Origin: Aureobasidium sp. EXF-3400
Lineage: Eukaryota; Ascomycota; Dothideomycetes; Dothideales; Saccotheciaceae
DNA: 64,000 bases
Direction of reading: 5' to 3'
NCBI GenBank assembly: GCA_024195585.1
Contig: SWBL01000027.1
Span: 1-64,000 of the forward strand
The number at the start of each line of letters is the position of its first letter. Within the stretch, counting starts at the first letter, position 1. This document shows positions 1-11,100 of the stretch, in pieces. Position numbers and translations under genes: made by a program. Under the pieces are notes generated by a model. That model made no database searches and was not told the DNA's origin. It saw nothing but the letters and a program-made list of their open reading frames with translations.

Positions 1-293
1 GGGGGGGGGGGAGTTTAGAAAACGGCTAGGCGGAGATAAGATTAGATAGCGATCAAGACTTGTCCGAAAGCAGCACAACGCGACTGGGCTGCTGCTGTTG
101 CTCTTTCCTCATAACAACATCGACGCAACGCAAGAAACAAAGAACATCATACGCGATCCTTGACGAAGACGCCCAACACATACACCTCTCGCCTATTCCC
201 CGCTATCCTCCCGGCACAAACGCGACAACTTCAACCTTCTCCTCTGTCCACCTCATCCGCTCAGCGCAACAACACCCCATCCACACGCACACA
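1..293. other. 5' flank of the CENP-A gene, starting with a G11 run
   Basis: There is no gene in this stretch. The first 11 bases are all G. The rest is C/A-rich and looks like promoter and 5' untranslated sequence of the CENP-A gene. The G run is not a telomere-type repeat and may simply mark the edge of an assembled sequence. Confidence 0.5.
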
Positions 294-826
294 ATGGCTC
301 CACGAACATCAATGGCCTCACGACCAGCAGGAAAAACCGTCACAGCAGGCAAAGGTCTCAAAACAAAAGCCCCACGACGAAGCTCCACAGGCGTCGGCGC
401 AGTCAAACAATCCCGCCGTTACAAACCCGGCACCGTCGCCCTACGCGAGATCAGAAAGTACCAACGCAGCACCGATCTCCTGATTCTAAAACTGCCATTT
501 GCCAGACTGGTATGTCTATCCCTCCGCTTCCACTATTTGACATTCGCAACTTTTGGCAAAGGTCTGGTGAAGGTTTGGGTTTGTGGCTAATACTTGGAGT
601 GGCATAGGTCAGAGAAGTCTGCATATCCATGGCACCAGCTGGTTCAGGCATCTACCGCTGGCAAAGCCAAGCCATCATGGCATTGCAAGAAGCCGCCGAA
701 GCCTTTCTGGTGCACCTCTTCGAAGACACCAACTTATGCGCCATCCACGCCAAACGAGTCACCATTATGCAAAAAGACATACAATTAGCAAGAAGAATCA
801 GAGGTGCTTGGGGTGGTCTGGGCTAG
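294..826 (+). CDS. CSE4: Centromeric histone H3 variant (CENP-A/CenH3)
   Basis: This is the histone H3 variant that replaces H3 in centromeric nucleosomes and specifies kinetochore assembly. Two exons (294-509 and 608-826, intron 510-607) give 144 residues. Residues 1-42 are a short basic tail. [17 protein letters not shown] starts the histone fold, and the end of the fold has the near-invariant H3 run around [14 protein letters not shown]. It differs from canonical H3 in loop 1 ([13 protein letters not shown], residues 79-91) and in its C-terminal tail [11 protein letters not shown], both typical of fungal CENP-A. The intron falls between KLPFARL and VREV, inside helix alpha-1. The start is the first ATG that gives an H3-like tail; longer upstream frames lack any H3 character. 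The gene converges on the phospholipase C gene downstream. Confidence 0.95.
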
Positions 827-2155
827 AGACCTGAAAAAAATCTCGCACTTTACGAAAAGAAGTTCTGGAGTGGTTTTAAGGAGTTGGGACGGAGCATTGT
901 TTTTGTGTTGCTGAAGGAGTTTCTTGATATATTTGGGCGGTGTTTTTGCATGGGTTGGTGCTTGCTTTGTTGTTTTGCACATTACTCTTCTGTTTATTGC
1001 TCTTTTGGAGTCACGATTCTATGCACCGAGGAGGTTTTTTGCGTGCTTGTCTGTTAGTCTTCTCTTGCAACTTTACTCTACCAAAGATGGAAAAAAAGAG
1101 TTATGCACGGCGTTGCTGGAAAGGGTCCACAGCGAGGAAAAGATATCCCACAAACGATTGATTTGCAAAGTCCTGATTTTACAGACATGCCAATCTGTGT
1201 GTTTCTGGCTGCTTGACAATGTGTGTAGGAGGATGCACGACTTGGATCATCACAGTCTTGCATTGGAGAAAAGCCATTCACTGCTGCTCTGTAAGGCCAC
1301 CAACGTCGAGAGCTTCACTCGCTCCATATTCTTGTATGTCTGTATGCGTCTTGATACCTGTTGGGACAAGGACACATCTCGCTGATAAGAAAGTCAGTGA
1401 GCCCTGGCTATCGCTATCAAAGCATCATGAGCCCGAATAGATGTTTCACTCCTGGGTTGAGAGGCACTAAGGCAAAGCAGTCAGGAAATGTGCAGTTCAG
1501 AAGGAGGTGAGAGAAAAGGATGAAGATTTGATTTCGTCTCAATCAGACCTTGAGACAGAAAATGTGGTAAAACGCATGTTGATCGTGTTTCCATCCCCAT
1601 CGGGTGCCTGCCCTGAGTGCCAAACAACAATGTACAGAGAACATGGACAAATGCCTAGACGAAAATAAAAAAGAAACAATCTATGTATATACAAAAAGAA
1701 GAAGACAACAAGATATAGAATAAGACAGAACAACAGAAGAAGAGATGCCAAATGATGAAAATGGTTAGCGAATGAATATGAGTTGTTTCCCAGCTGTTTG
1801 TGAGAGGATGGAGATATGCGCTGGAAGTCTTTTTGTAATAATACAGGGGTATCAGATCGATTTCATGGAAAGACGCCACCAGGGAGTTGGGTTTGCTCTG
1901 TTGGAAAAAAGCGAGCGATGGATGAAATAAACCAATCAGAGAAAACGTGAAAAGCGGTGTAGTGTGCGCGCCGCCGAGATTGGGAGGGGGTATCTGAGAT
2001 AATCCAGAAAGAAAAACGCCGTAAGGAAATCCACCCATTGACACCCGAGAGAAGAGTTTCCACGAGAACGAATGCAATCGTCTGTGAAAGGAGAAGAAAT
2101 CCGAAAGTGAAAAAAGAGGTCGGACGGTAAATCTTGGGGTTATGCAAGGCGTGAT
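827..2155. other. Intergenic region between convergent genes
   Basis: This stretch lies between the ends of the CENP-A gene (+) and the phospholipase C gene (-). It should hold both 3' untranslated regions and terminators. It is T-rich or A-rich in places. Open frames here start at non-ATG codons or have no protein-like composition, and I see no supported gene. Confidence 0.5.
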
Positions 2156-5100
2156 TCATGAATATCGTTCGGTACTGGAGGTCCTGCTGAGGGGTCCTTG
2201 CCATTCGGGCCATTGTGGTCTTCGTCTTCTTTCGCTCGAAGCTCGCTTGAATATCTTTCTGGACCATGACCTTGACCCTTGTCTTATGGATTCCGCCCGC
2301 GGACCAGAGACTATAGGAGAAGATTCGTCTATTGATTCGACTTCGGTTGCTGACAAGGCAATCGGTAAATCTTTCTTGATTCGGACGAACAGCTTGGCGT
2401 CACGATAGCGTTCGCCGTAAGAGTTGAACAGAGGAAGGTGGCGGTAGCCTTGTTGAAGACTGGTAAGTTTTGCGGTGAAGGTGGCAAGGAGCGTGCTGTT
2501 AGACGAGGCGTTGCGTCCATCGGGTGAGTTCCAGACTGTACATCGAACAAATACTAGGCTGGGGTACTTCGTCTCAAGGGACACTCTGAAGCAATCACCA
2601 AAATTTGGATCAAATCCATTGCCTTCGATCAGTCTAGTCCTTCTCTTGACTGAAGGTCCCATTCCCGAAGGTTGAATATCAATACCTCCATCGACCTTGG
2701 CATAACCACGAGACTTGTTGTCTTCAGCAGTGTACACCTCGAACTCGACATAAGGATTCATGCCTAGCTCAGGGTTGTGATTACGAGGTCGAGGAAGTCT
2801 TTGGGCTGAGATGATATCGACACTGAACTGTACCCAGTGCTTTCCTCGCTTGTGGAATTTCAAGCTGTCGAGCAAGGAACCACTGGCTAAAGATTGTTTG
2901 TTGTAGCGCATCTCCTCGGGCTTGAGAACATATCCAGTTCGATCTGTGCCAGCGGCGAACATGGCTTCGTTCATCTGCATGTGAATATCATAGGTCTGCC
3001 AGTTTAGAGCTGCCATTTGCACTCCACGCTTCCAACATTGTAGTGGATTGAAATTTGACGAGTCGATACGAATGGCAGCAGGATAAACTCTCATGAGATA
3101 CCGAGAGTTGTGTTTCTCGAGCTGACTCTTGACTTCGGGATCTCTGGAGATACGATCAAACGTGTTTTCGGCGAAGGAATAGATATGGTTGTATGTCCGT
3201 GCTTCTTGAGCAGAGAAGCCAGAATATTTGATGCCGCAAGCGTAGACACCAAGAGCACCCAATGCAGGCACGATATTGCTGGTCTTCTTGTTATTGTTCT
3301 TCTTCTTGGAATCAACAGAAGCGGGTGTGCTATCACTGTCCTCAGAAGAGCTCGATGTTGATGGTACTGTGCTTTGAGTAGACGAAGATCCACGGAGGAC
3401 AGGCCAAGTGTTCGATGGCTTCGTAACAAGCCCGTCACCATTCACAGCATTCTGCAACGGTGATGGAGGAACACTGTTTTCTGCAGCTCTACTGAAGGGT
3501 GAGCTGAAACTTCTTTGCCGGTTGGTACTAGTATTGTCTGCCAGATCATGTGCTCCGTATTGCTGTGAAGCTGCTTTGACCTTGATCAAGATCTTGTTTT
3601 TAAGCTCTTCTGGCGAGGGAAGTACCGATGCGCTATCAACCAGGGGCGTGGTAAGCAAAGCATCTCCAAAGTAGAGCTTCATGATGTTGACCATGTGCAG
3701 CTGTTGATCTGGATTACAGTGAACCTCTAGCGATATTATCAAGGGATAGACTGAAGATGCAAATGCATATCGTGAGATGACAGCAATACAATCTTCGAAC
3801 ATGACTTCAGTGGTCAAAGTTCGACCATGATTGACAATGGGCAGACCGTTCTTGCCGTCCCAACAGTCAATCTCAATGCATCTGCAGCCCTTGACAAGAG
3901 CAGATATGTAGCCCTCTACACTAGACAAGCCTGCAACTTGGCGGCCCATAAGGTATGTGTTGTGAGAACTCGAAATAAAGTACTCGTTGAGTGGACGGTC
4001 AAGTGTGGGATCAGACTTGATTGAAGCAGTTGCTCCGTTTGACCCGGAGGAGAGAAAGGTCTGGAATGCCTGCAAATTCATAGTGGGAGGTACCTGACGA
4101 TCGGTGGTTTTGCCAGAAGCGCTTCGGCAATAAAGCTCAAACTTGTTTTCCCATGAAGCACGATCTTTCTCGACGTCGATATGTTGTTCCTTGCGTAAGA
4201 ATTCGAGAAAGGCCTCTTGGTTCAATTCTGGCTCATCAGAGCGTTTGATACCGTAGTAAAGTGATTGGACATCCTTGCGAATCTTGAACAGATTGACAAA
4301 GTACTGGTATTGCGAGTAGTTGAGTTCACCAACCAAGTCGTGGTCCGCGTGGTTGAAATGTGTACGAATGGTGTTGATAGAGCAGTTGATTTCAAGTTTG
4401 CGGCAGATCCACTTTGCATCCTCGAAATCGATTTTCGGTTCGGCATCAGGGTTCTTACGTGACGTGGCTTGTTTCCACGCCATCCTCATGCTACGCTCGC
4501 TCTTTTCTGGATTTGCTGACAACGCGTTCATAATCTCGATGCGTTCGCGTGATACGACGTTCAGCGCATCAGTCCAGAGCTTTACAATATAGTCATTGGG
4601 AGCAATAAGATGCATGGTCTTGATTGAACTGCCCTTGGATCGCTCATATGCGTCGTAAACGATAGTGATCCAGCATCGCTCTTGGTCAGGGGGGATTTGA
4701 ATATCCTGGCGCGATGATTTGGCCTCTGCACCAACCCGAATGTCGCGGACATCATCAATGTAGAATTGTTTGGAGGGATTTGACGGGTTCCAGCACACTT
4801 TAGCAGCCAGAGGATCCAAGCGGAATTTGAGTACTTTCCGCTTCTTCTTGGTGACCTTGGTGAGCCACGTACCTTGCTCCAGCACGGATGAAATGGTTGG
4901 TGCAACGCCACCTTCAGCCATTGTCGCCGAGGCTTTACGCATGGCAAGCAAACCTTGTGATATTGAGGAATCCGGGGGTGGATATGAGGTAACAGTATCC
5001 TCATTGCCGTCCTCTGAAGTGCGTCCGAGATCGAGATCCGACATATCGCCAGTCAGGTCAGATTGTCCAGTGCTATCGCTCCTTCTACGCACCAAGACAG

Positions 5101-5689
5101 GACCGGCGCTTTGATCGCGGATGCGATTGGTCTGTGTAGTGGAAGGTCTTCGCCTGAGTCTGTTATGGGCACCACGAGACAGCCGCCGAATGAGACCAGT
5201 ACCTTTGGACATGCCAAAAGCTTCGGTCATGGAGGTGTATGACGATGATACAGCGGGCGAAGGAGAGGGGTAGTCTGACATGGCAGAAGGTGGCAGAGAC
5301 ATAGGAGCAGCCCGGTCAACGGAGCGTTGGTGGTGTGACATGGAAAAGGCATCGTTTGGGCTATTGGCAGCCGTCGAGGTTTTGGAAGCAATGGATGCCG
5401 GAGTGTAAGCCATGGTGAAAGAGGAATTTTGGTAAGAAGGGGCGCTGGTGGGTATCAGAAGGGGTTTTGAAGTTGTATGAATGCCATTGTGGTGATTGTG
5501 TGACAGGGTGTGTCGGAGCGAGTCTTGCGAAGGGGCGGAGGCGAGATAAGACTGGGTCAGGCTCATGTCGAGAGAATGGCAAGGCGGTGATGCATCTTCC
5601 AAGGACCAGCCTTTCTGGTTTGTGAGCGTGTTGGTGATGCGACGGGTCGTGCGCAGCTGCAGGTCGATCTCGCAAGATGACGCGCTCAA
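2156..5689 (-). CDS. PLC1: Phosphoinositide-specific phospholipase C (delta type)
   Basis: The enzyme hydrolyses PI(4,5)P2 to diacylglycerol and inositol trisphosphate. It is one uninterrupted frame of 1,177 residues. Domains in order: a disordered Ser/Pro-rich N-terminus (1-265), PH-like (about 270-380), degenerate EF-hands (about 395-510), catalytic X (about 564-705), a Ser-rich linker (705-805), catalytic Y (806-928) and C2 (about 950-1105). The two catalytic histidines appear as SSHNTYL (H576) and VNHGRTL (H621). The calcium ligands of PLC-delta match N577, E606, D608 and E655. MSLTQS at residue 42 is a possible alternative start. The N-terminal extension is longer than in animal PLC-delta, and the X-Y linker is long and low-complexity, as in other fungal PLC1 proteins. 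Confidence 0.95.
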   Translation of the reverse strand: MSASSCEIDLQLRTTRRITNTLTNQKGWSLEDASPPCHSLDMSLTQSYLASAPSQDSLRHTLSHNHHNGIHTTSKPLLIPTSAPSYQNSSFTMAYTPASIASKTSTAANSPNDAFSMSHHQRSVDRAAPMSLPPSAMSDYPSPSPAVSSSYTSMTEAFGMSKGTGLIRRLSRGAHNRLRRRPSTTQTNRIRDQSAGPVLVRRRSDSTGQSDLTGDMSDLDLGRTSEDGNEDTVTSYPPPDSSISQGLLAMRKASATMAEGGVAPTISSVLEQGTWLTKVTKKKRKVLKFRLDPLAAKVCWNPSNPSKQFYIDDVRDIRVGAEAKSSRQDIQIPPDQERCWITIVYDAYERSKGSSIKTMHLIAPNDYIVKLWTDALNVVSRERIEIMNALSANPEKSERSMRMAWKQATSRKNPDAEPKIDFEDAKWICRKLEINCSINTIRTHFNHADHDLVGELNYSQYQYFVNLFKIRKDVQSLYYGIKRSDEPELNQEAFLEFLRKEQHIDVEKDRASWENKFELYCRSASGKTTDRQVPPTMNLQAFQTFLSSGSNGATASIKSDPTLDRPLNEYFISSSHNTYLMGRQVAGLSSVEGYISALVKGCRCIEIDCWDGKNGLPIVNHGRTLTTEVMFEDCIAVISRYAFASSVYPLIISLEVHCNPDQQLHMVNIMKLYFGDALLTTPLVDSASVLPSPEELKNKILIKVKAASQQYGAHDLADNTSTNRQRSFSSPFSRAAENSVPPSPLQNAVNGDGLVTKPSNTWPVLRGSSSTQSTVPSTSSSSEDSDSTPASVDSKKKNNNKKTSNIVPALGALGVYACGIKYSGFSAQEARTYNHIYSFAENTFDRISRDPEVKSQLEKHNSRYLMRVYPAAIRIDSSNFNPLQCWKRGVQMAALNWQTYDIHMQMNEAMFAAGTDRTGYVLKPEEMRYNKQSLASGSLLDSLKFHKRGKHWVQFSVDIISAQRLPRPRNHNPELGMNPYVEFEVYTAEDNKSRGYAKVDGGIDIQPSGMGPSVKRRTRLIEGNGFDPNFGDCFRVSLETKYPSLVFVRCTVWNSPDGRNASSNSTLLATFTAKLTSLQQGYRHLPLFNSYGERYRDAKLFVRIKKDLPIALSATEVESIDESSPIVSGPRAESIRQGSRSWSRKIFKRASSERRRRPQWPEWQGPLSRTSSTERYS

Positions 5690-7560
5690 AGGATGAGTGG
5701 GATGTTAAGGCTGAGGATGAGGGTCGACGAAAATAGTTTGCTCCAGGAGGCTGGCGGGCAATGCAAATGCAGATGCAGTATGTAAGGAACGTGTGGGATT
5801 CGGATGGCCGTTGCAACACTCTTTAACAACAGGGCAAAAGCGGAGAGAAGGTGATGAGACACAGGCCGGGAGGTGCTAGGTAAAGAGAAAAAGGAACGCG
5901 GTGGATCTTGGTTCAATGGTTATTTGGACTGGCGCAAAAAGTGCCCCCGGCTAGTCCTGCCGCCTACCGACCCAAGCTAGCAGAATGTCATGATCTAAGC
6001 TAATAAGTAGTGAGCCCGACGAACCGTCACCCAAAGAGAGATGATCGCATCCTTCATACCGCGCGAGCCTGTCTGCTTCCTTCGAGAACGATTCGCATCA
6101 TCTCCTGATACGAGCACCATGTCCTTGGCGCCATTTCAAACTGCAGCGAAACATGCTGTGTGCCTCTCGGCAGCTTCTCAGTATTCCCGTCGCTAGCTAA
6201 CTTTAGTCTGACAGGTCCACTAAACCACCAACGACGACCTGATCCCACGGCTCACGGAACCTCAACCTCTGGGCAGTGCGCACCTCCTTCCTGTCATGCA
6301 CATGAAAGTGACTACTGAAACCTGCTTGCTGAGCCTTCTTGCCTGATTGTCAAACCCCTGCTTATCAATTCTGCTCACGCCAGCATTGACTTGCGGCTTG
6401 CGACAAGCAATTTTCTCAATTCCCGCGACCAGGGCCCACGTAAGGTGACGGTAAGGCGAAACTTGTATCCCTACCTTTGAGAGCGCGCCGGCCGCATCCG
6501 CTCCGAGCCCTCAACATGCTGAAACACGCTCCGTCGAATGTTCATCGCAATCTGCCGCCACCTTTTTGATTGGAAACTCCCCCGCGTTCATGCCCGTATT
6601 GATTGCATAACGGTTAGATAGTAGATAGCCGAACTCTTATGCTTGTCATCATACCAAGCCCACCAAGGTTGCGAACATCACCGTGCAGTCGGTCCGCAGC
6701 AATGCAGCTTTGTTCGTTATCAGGATGGGTCTGATTGACTCTGATCCAACTCAAGGGGGCAACACCTCACGGCCGTTAGATACGAATCCATGTAGCTAAG
6801 CCCACCGCTGTCGAATCCTTCAGTGGATCGAGTCTTGCGAAATTAGGAGACTTTGCGAGCATCCATATCTAAACCTTGCTGGCTCTGAAGTTTGAACAGG
6901 GTTACCACAAGAATCGGAAGAATTGCAGCCCGAAACAACTTTGCGGCTCGCGGCGGTCTGTGTAGAAGATGTGAGGCAACATCTTTGCGGGGTGAGTTAG
7001 AGGTATCAAAGACGAGTATCAAACAGTTCCTGATTCGGCTTGACCTGCCCGCACTCATGTTGGACATGTTGTCGGATTAGCGTTACAGTGCTTTGCATTC
7101 CACGCCACAGCCGTACCTATCTTGACAAGGGGCTGGGCGGTTAACACGTGCGTGAACAAGCACCCCATCCTGATTTGTGCATCAAGACTATGATCGCAGA
7201 CGTGTAGGGACCTTGGCTTAATGTACCACGTGCCTTGTTCTATACTGATATACATGTCTGATAAGCATTTAAGGAACCATGCGTGTCTGACCTCGTGGAG
7301 CTTTAACGACATGTCAAGAAGTATTGAATCGACCAATACACCCCCCACATGTCCTTCTCCGCAAGTGGCGTGCTTTTGACCGTTCACCTTGCAGTAGGTA
7401 GCAAACCAGAAACGTGCTGTATGTCTCGTAGAAGTCAAGTTTCATCTGATTTCGAAAACGTTTGCTGTGGCATTCTCCACCTCCAAGCGCGACTCCTGGA
7501 AGCACGATTCACCGTATCCGACTTCCCTTCCGTCCGTGTCTGATCATGATGTGTGTGCTC
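5690..7560. other. Long intergenic region upstream of the PLC gene
   Basis: About 1.9 kb separates the start of the PLC gene from the 3' end of the next minus-strand gene. It should contain the PLC promoter and 5' untranslated region. Only short frames with non-protein composition occur. I see no gene, tRNA or repeat that I can support. Confidence 0.45.
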
Positions 7561-8703
7561 TCACGAAGCGTAGGGCGAATCGTATCCTAGCACGAATCTT
7601 CTCCATACTTGATCTTCATGAGTGAGGCTTGGTGCTCTCTCGCTTGTCTCACCGCCTGTCCGCTTCGGTGGTGCTGTCTCGAGAAGACATGGACGTGCTG
7701 TTGGGCAGGATGAATGCGGGGTGCTTCCACGAAAGCTGACCGGATGGGGCGGCGCAGCCTGAGCCACTGTCAAAATAGGTAGAGTAATTGGCGAGGCTTG
7801 CGTCTTAAATTGAGGTGCAGCATACCGGTCATTTTCTGTCTGACCAACCTCTATTTTCTCCTCCTGGATGAACCTCATCCAGATGTCATCGTTATTTCCA
7901 ATGTCCTCGTGACTGTCACGACCGGGACTATCTTGTGCATATGGACCAGAGATTTTCGAGTGCTCAGGTAGCTGTTTGACCGGTGAGCCTTCCAATCGCT
8001 CAGCCGCATCTGGATTTCTCTGCATATCCTCGGCTGATGCGTTGTTCGAAGCATTGCCAAAACTTGCGACAGCGTGGATAGCCGATGAAGCATGTGTCGC
8101 AAAGTCTGAGGGATACTGGGTATCATCATGACTTCGCAAGACATCCTCCAGCGAATCATTCAACGCGAACCGCATTTGTTCCGGCACACATGATGAGGTT
8201 ATGATGTTGCTTTGGTCTGATTGGCAGGGCTTACTATCGCCAGAGGTTCTCGCCTGCGACCCTCGCTGGTCGAACCCATCGAGAAGCATCGAGTTCGAGG
8301 AGTAATCTGAAGGCGATGTGGAGTGTGATCGAATCCTGGTCGAGGGACTAGCCACGGTCGTGTCGAGCTGACTTGCGAATGCTCGTGGGCCTACCCTGAC
8401 GTGAACGTCACTGCTGTCTCGTGATGGCAACACAAAGTCGCCCACCAGGCGGCGTCCATATCTTTGGCCTGATATGGACCATTGTTGTATCCGTGGAGAG
8501 TGCCTGTGCTGGATCAGAGCTTTCTTGAGTGGAGGAGGAGATGGAGCCCGGATTGGAGAGGTGTCATTCCATTCTTTAGTCGAAGGGTTAGTTCTGTTTG
8601 GAGCCTTGCTGCGGGCTTTGGCAAAGTGCAACTTTTGACGTTCGACCACAGCATTGCCTTTACTCTTCGAGTTTCGTTGCAGTTTGCCTCCCGTCCAGTT
8701 CAT
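7561..8703 (-). CDS. Uncharacterised disordered protein with N-terminal MNWTGG motif
   Basis: This is a single-exon frame of 380 residues whose function I do not recognise. The first residues, MNWTGGKLQRNSK, followed by a basic stretch with RQKLHFAKAR, look like the N-terminus I associate with a group of uncharacterised fungal proteins; that resemblance is from memory. The middle is Ser/Pro-rich and probably disordered. Two similar short aromatic motifs occur: WMRFIQEE, and near the C-terminus WRRFVLGY, which suggests a repeated linear binding motif. There are no membrane segments and no signal peptide. The conserved start and the in-frame ATG support a real gene. Confidence 0.8.
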   Translation of the reverse strand: MNWTGGKLQRNSKSKGNAVVERQKLHFAKARSKAPNRTNPSTKEWNDTSPIRAPSPPPLKKALIQHRHSPRIQQWSISGQRYGRRLVGDFVLPSRDSSDVHVRVGPRAFASQLDTTVASPSTRIRSHSTSPSDYSSNSMLLDGFDQRGSQARTSGDSKPCQSDQSNIITSSCVPEQMRFALNDSLEDVLRSHDDTQYPSDFATHASSAIHAVASFGNASNNASAEDMQRNPDAAERLEGSPVKQLPEHSKISGPYAQDSPGRDSHEDIGNNDDIWMRFIQEEKIEVGQTENDRYAAPQFKTQASPITLPILTVAQAAPPHPVSFRGSTPHSSCPTARPCLLETAPPKRTGGETSERAPSLTHEDQVWRRFVLGYDSPYAS

Positions 8704-9712
8704 CTTGCTTGGAGAAGGGTAGGGGTTTGAGGGAAGAAATCAATGCCGTTCAGCACGGAGGAACTTGTTTAGTTACATTTTTGAATCTTTGGAGAAGTTA
8801 CAATGGTAGTGGCTTCCAGGTTTGGCCATACACAAACCTGTGTGTTCCTGCCTACCTGAGATGTCGTCTATTTTGAGATGGTCCAAGCGAGGGCAGAATG
8901 GAGCAGCAGCGCTTCAGTAACATGTGCCGAGCAGGGGTATCTTATGACTGCTCTCCCAGACCAACAATCTCGTATGGAGCCGATATATGTTTCAATCGAA
9001 GCTCAACCAATTCACACGTGCGCTGTATCTGTACCACGATTCCGGTCCGGATCGCATCTTTTATACAAGAATTGGTCTTCTTAGCGAACCTAATGCTAGT
9101 TATATCCGTCCTGATGCAAATTTGTACGGGATTCTAGCATCGACAATCGGTTGAGACAGTGAGAATGCGGGCGGTCGGAGGAGGAACGCTGGCCGGCAAC
9201 GTGGGAAAGCGCCACCATGTCGTCACAGAGATCGGGTTCGTGCTTGCTTGACCTCGAGCAGAAGACAAGTCAAACATCATTTGTACGCAATGCAAAGCGC
9301 CAACGACACTCTGTGTGATTTGACATGCAACAGGGTCTAGATTCTACATGTCTGACTAGAGGAGTGGTATAGGCAAGCAGTACAACGTCGAAAGAGTGCA
9401 GCTCGAAATCAGTTGAGCCGCAAACATTGTTCTGGCAAGCGTTGACTAGATGGCAGGCCGCGCTAACTCGTCAGAGGCTTTTACGTTTTAATCGCGCGGA
9501 GTCGGGCTAGGTTCAACCAGAAGCTGTCCATAGGAACCCAAGGTGCTTTCTCGGTTTATATAGGCTGCAATGACGCTCGCTACTCTCCAAGGTTGTTGAC
9601 ACTCTCCTTCTTTTCCCCGCACGAGGTTCCCACATATTTCTCTGCCTCTCCGTCCTCGTCCGTCGTGTCCTTCCCACCAGTTACAACCACACAGTCGACA
9701 GTCGAAGCCATC
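8704..9712. other. Divergent promoter region
   Basis: This 1-kb gap lies between the starts of the MNWTGG protein (-) and the HAD hydrolase (+) and should carry both promoters. A long antisense frame across 9488-10081 overlaps the hydrolase start and is not credible. I see no other feature. Confidence 0.45.
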
Positions 9713-11100
9713 ATGAGCACTACCACCAAATCTAACCCTCCCAGACCACGCACCCTGCGCAGGTTGTCCAGCGAGGATGCCACAGCAGACCTTCTTTCGC
9801 GTGGTCCTGCCATTGTCGTTCCTCCCCACCTTGTTGATCAGGAAGCCAACGACATTGCGGCTTCTATGGAATTGGCCAGACAAGAGATTGAAGCAATTAC
9901 CCCTCTTGAGGATGGTGACACACCGAAGGAGTCGAGTGTTACTGACAGATATGCATACGCCTTCGATATTGATGGTGTTCTGATTCGTGGTGGACGTCCT
10001 ATTCCGGAGGCCATCGAGGCCATGAAGGTGCTCAACGGTCAAAATCAATATGGAATCAAGATGTGAGTTGCTTCTTTTCAACCGAGCAGATTTCCAATGC
10101 TAACGTCTGCAGTCCTTACATTTTCCTGACCAATGGTGGTGGCAAGACTGAACAAGAGAGATGCATTCAGCTCAGCAAACAGCTCGACATTGAGGTCTCA
10201 CCTGGTCAATTTATTTGCGGTCACACACCCATGAAGGAGATGGCCGACAAGTACAACACCGTTCTTGTCATTGGTGGTGAGGGTGACAAGTGCCGGCAGG
10301 TCGCTGAGGGCTACGGCTTCAAGGATGTCGTCACCCCTGGAGACATCATCAAGCACAACCCCGACACCACACCTTTCCGTACCATGACCGAGGACGATCT
10401 GAAGCACTCCCGTGATCGCGATTTTACCAACGTCAAGATTGAGGCCATCTTCGTCTTTGCCGACAGCCGTGATTGGGCTGGTGACCAGCAGATCATTCTT
10501 GATCTTCTCATGTCTAAGGGCGGTGTTGTCGGTACTCGTTCCGAGACTATGACTGAAGGTCCTCCAGTCTTCTTCTCCCACAACGATGTCATCTGGTCAG
10601 CTTCTCACGAACACACCCGTCTTGGTATGGGCGCTCTCCGCGTCTCCCTCGAGGCTATGTACAAGGCTGTCACTGGTAAAGAGTTGGAGACTGTTGCTTT
10701 CGGCAAGCCTCAGATTGGTACCTTCCAGTTCGCCACTCGTCTTCTGCAGCACTGGCGCAAGTCCACCCACGGTATTGATGCTCCTCCGGAGACCATCTAC
10801 TTCGTTGGCGACACTCCCGAGTCCGACATTCGCGGAACCAACGAGTTCAACAAGGTTACTGAACAGAACTGGTACTCTATCTTGGTCGAGACTGGTGTCT
10901 ACCAGCACGGTACTACTCCTCGCTTCCAGCCCAAGGCCACCGTTCCCAACGTCTTGGATGCTGTCATGCACGGTATCGAGCGTGAGCGCCAGAAGCAACT
11001 CCGTGAGATCATTGGTGTTACTAAGAAGCTCGAGGGCTCTGCCATCTCGGATACCCCCAACCCATCTCGCCCTTCAAGCCCTCCTGGTTCGAAGAAATAA
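9713..11100 (+). CDS. HAD superfamily class IIA hydrolase (CECR5/HDHD5-like)
   Basis: Two exons (9713-10062 and 10113-11100; the 50-bp intron 10063-10112 has branch site CTAAC) encode 445 residues. The HAD nucleophile motif YAFDIDGVL (D85, D87) is followed by FLTNGGG (motif II region) and, near residue 348, the late acidic motif GDTPESD. The spacing, with a large cap between the motifs, fits the class IIA p-nitrophenylphosphatase/NagD group, and the sequence is most like the CECR5/TIGR01456 family found in fungi and animals. Members are usually mitochondrial; their substrate is not settled. The start chosen is ATG in a good context before STTTKSN; an upstream in-frame ATG at 9593 adds a segment without HAD features. 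The frame is C-ending codon rich, suggesting good expression. Confidence 0.9.
10063..10112 (+). other. Intron of the HAD hydrolase gene
   Basis: The intron starts GTGAGT and ends CTGCAG, with an internal CTAAC branch site 12 bases before the acceptor. Removing it joins GIKI to PYIFLTNGGG without a stop. It is a compact example of the intron style used across the window. Confidence 0.85.

Noticed and set aside
924..1385. 153-codon frame with hydrophobic stretches after CENP-A
   Set aside because: Starts at TTG, lies in the 3' region of the CENP-A gene and has no supporting promoter or family features.
1655..2267. Minus-strand frames downstream of the PLC gene
   Set aside because: They lie in the PLC 3' region, overlap each other in different frames and overlap the PLC coding end.
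9488..10081. 197-codon minus frame opposite the HAD hydrolase start
   Set aside because: Antisense to a gene with clear HAD motifs and itself without recognisable content.
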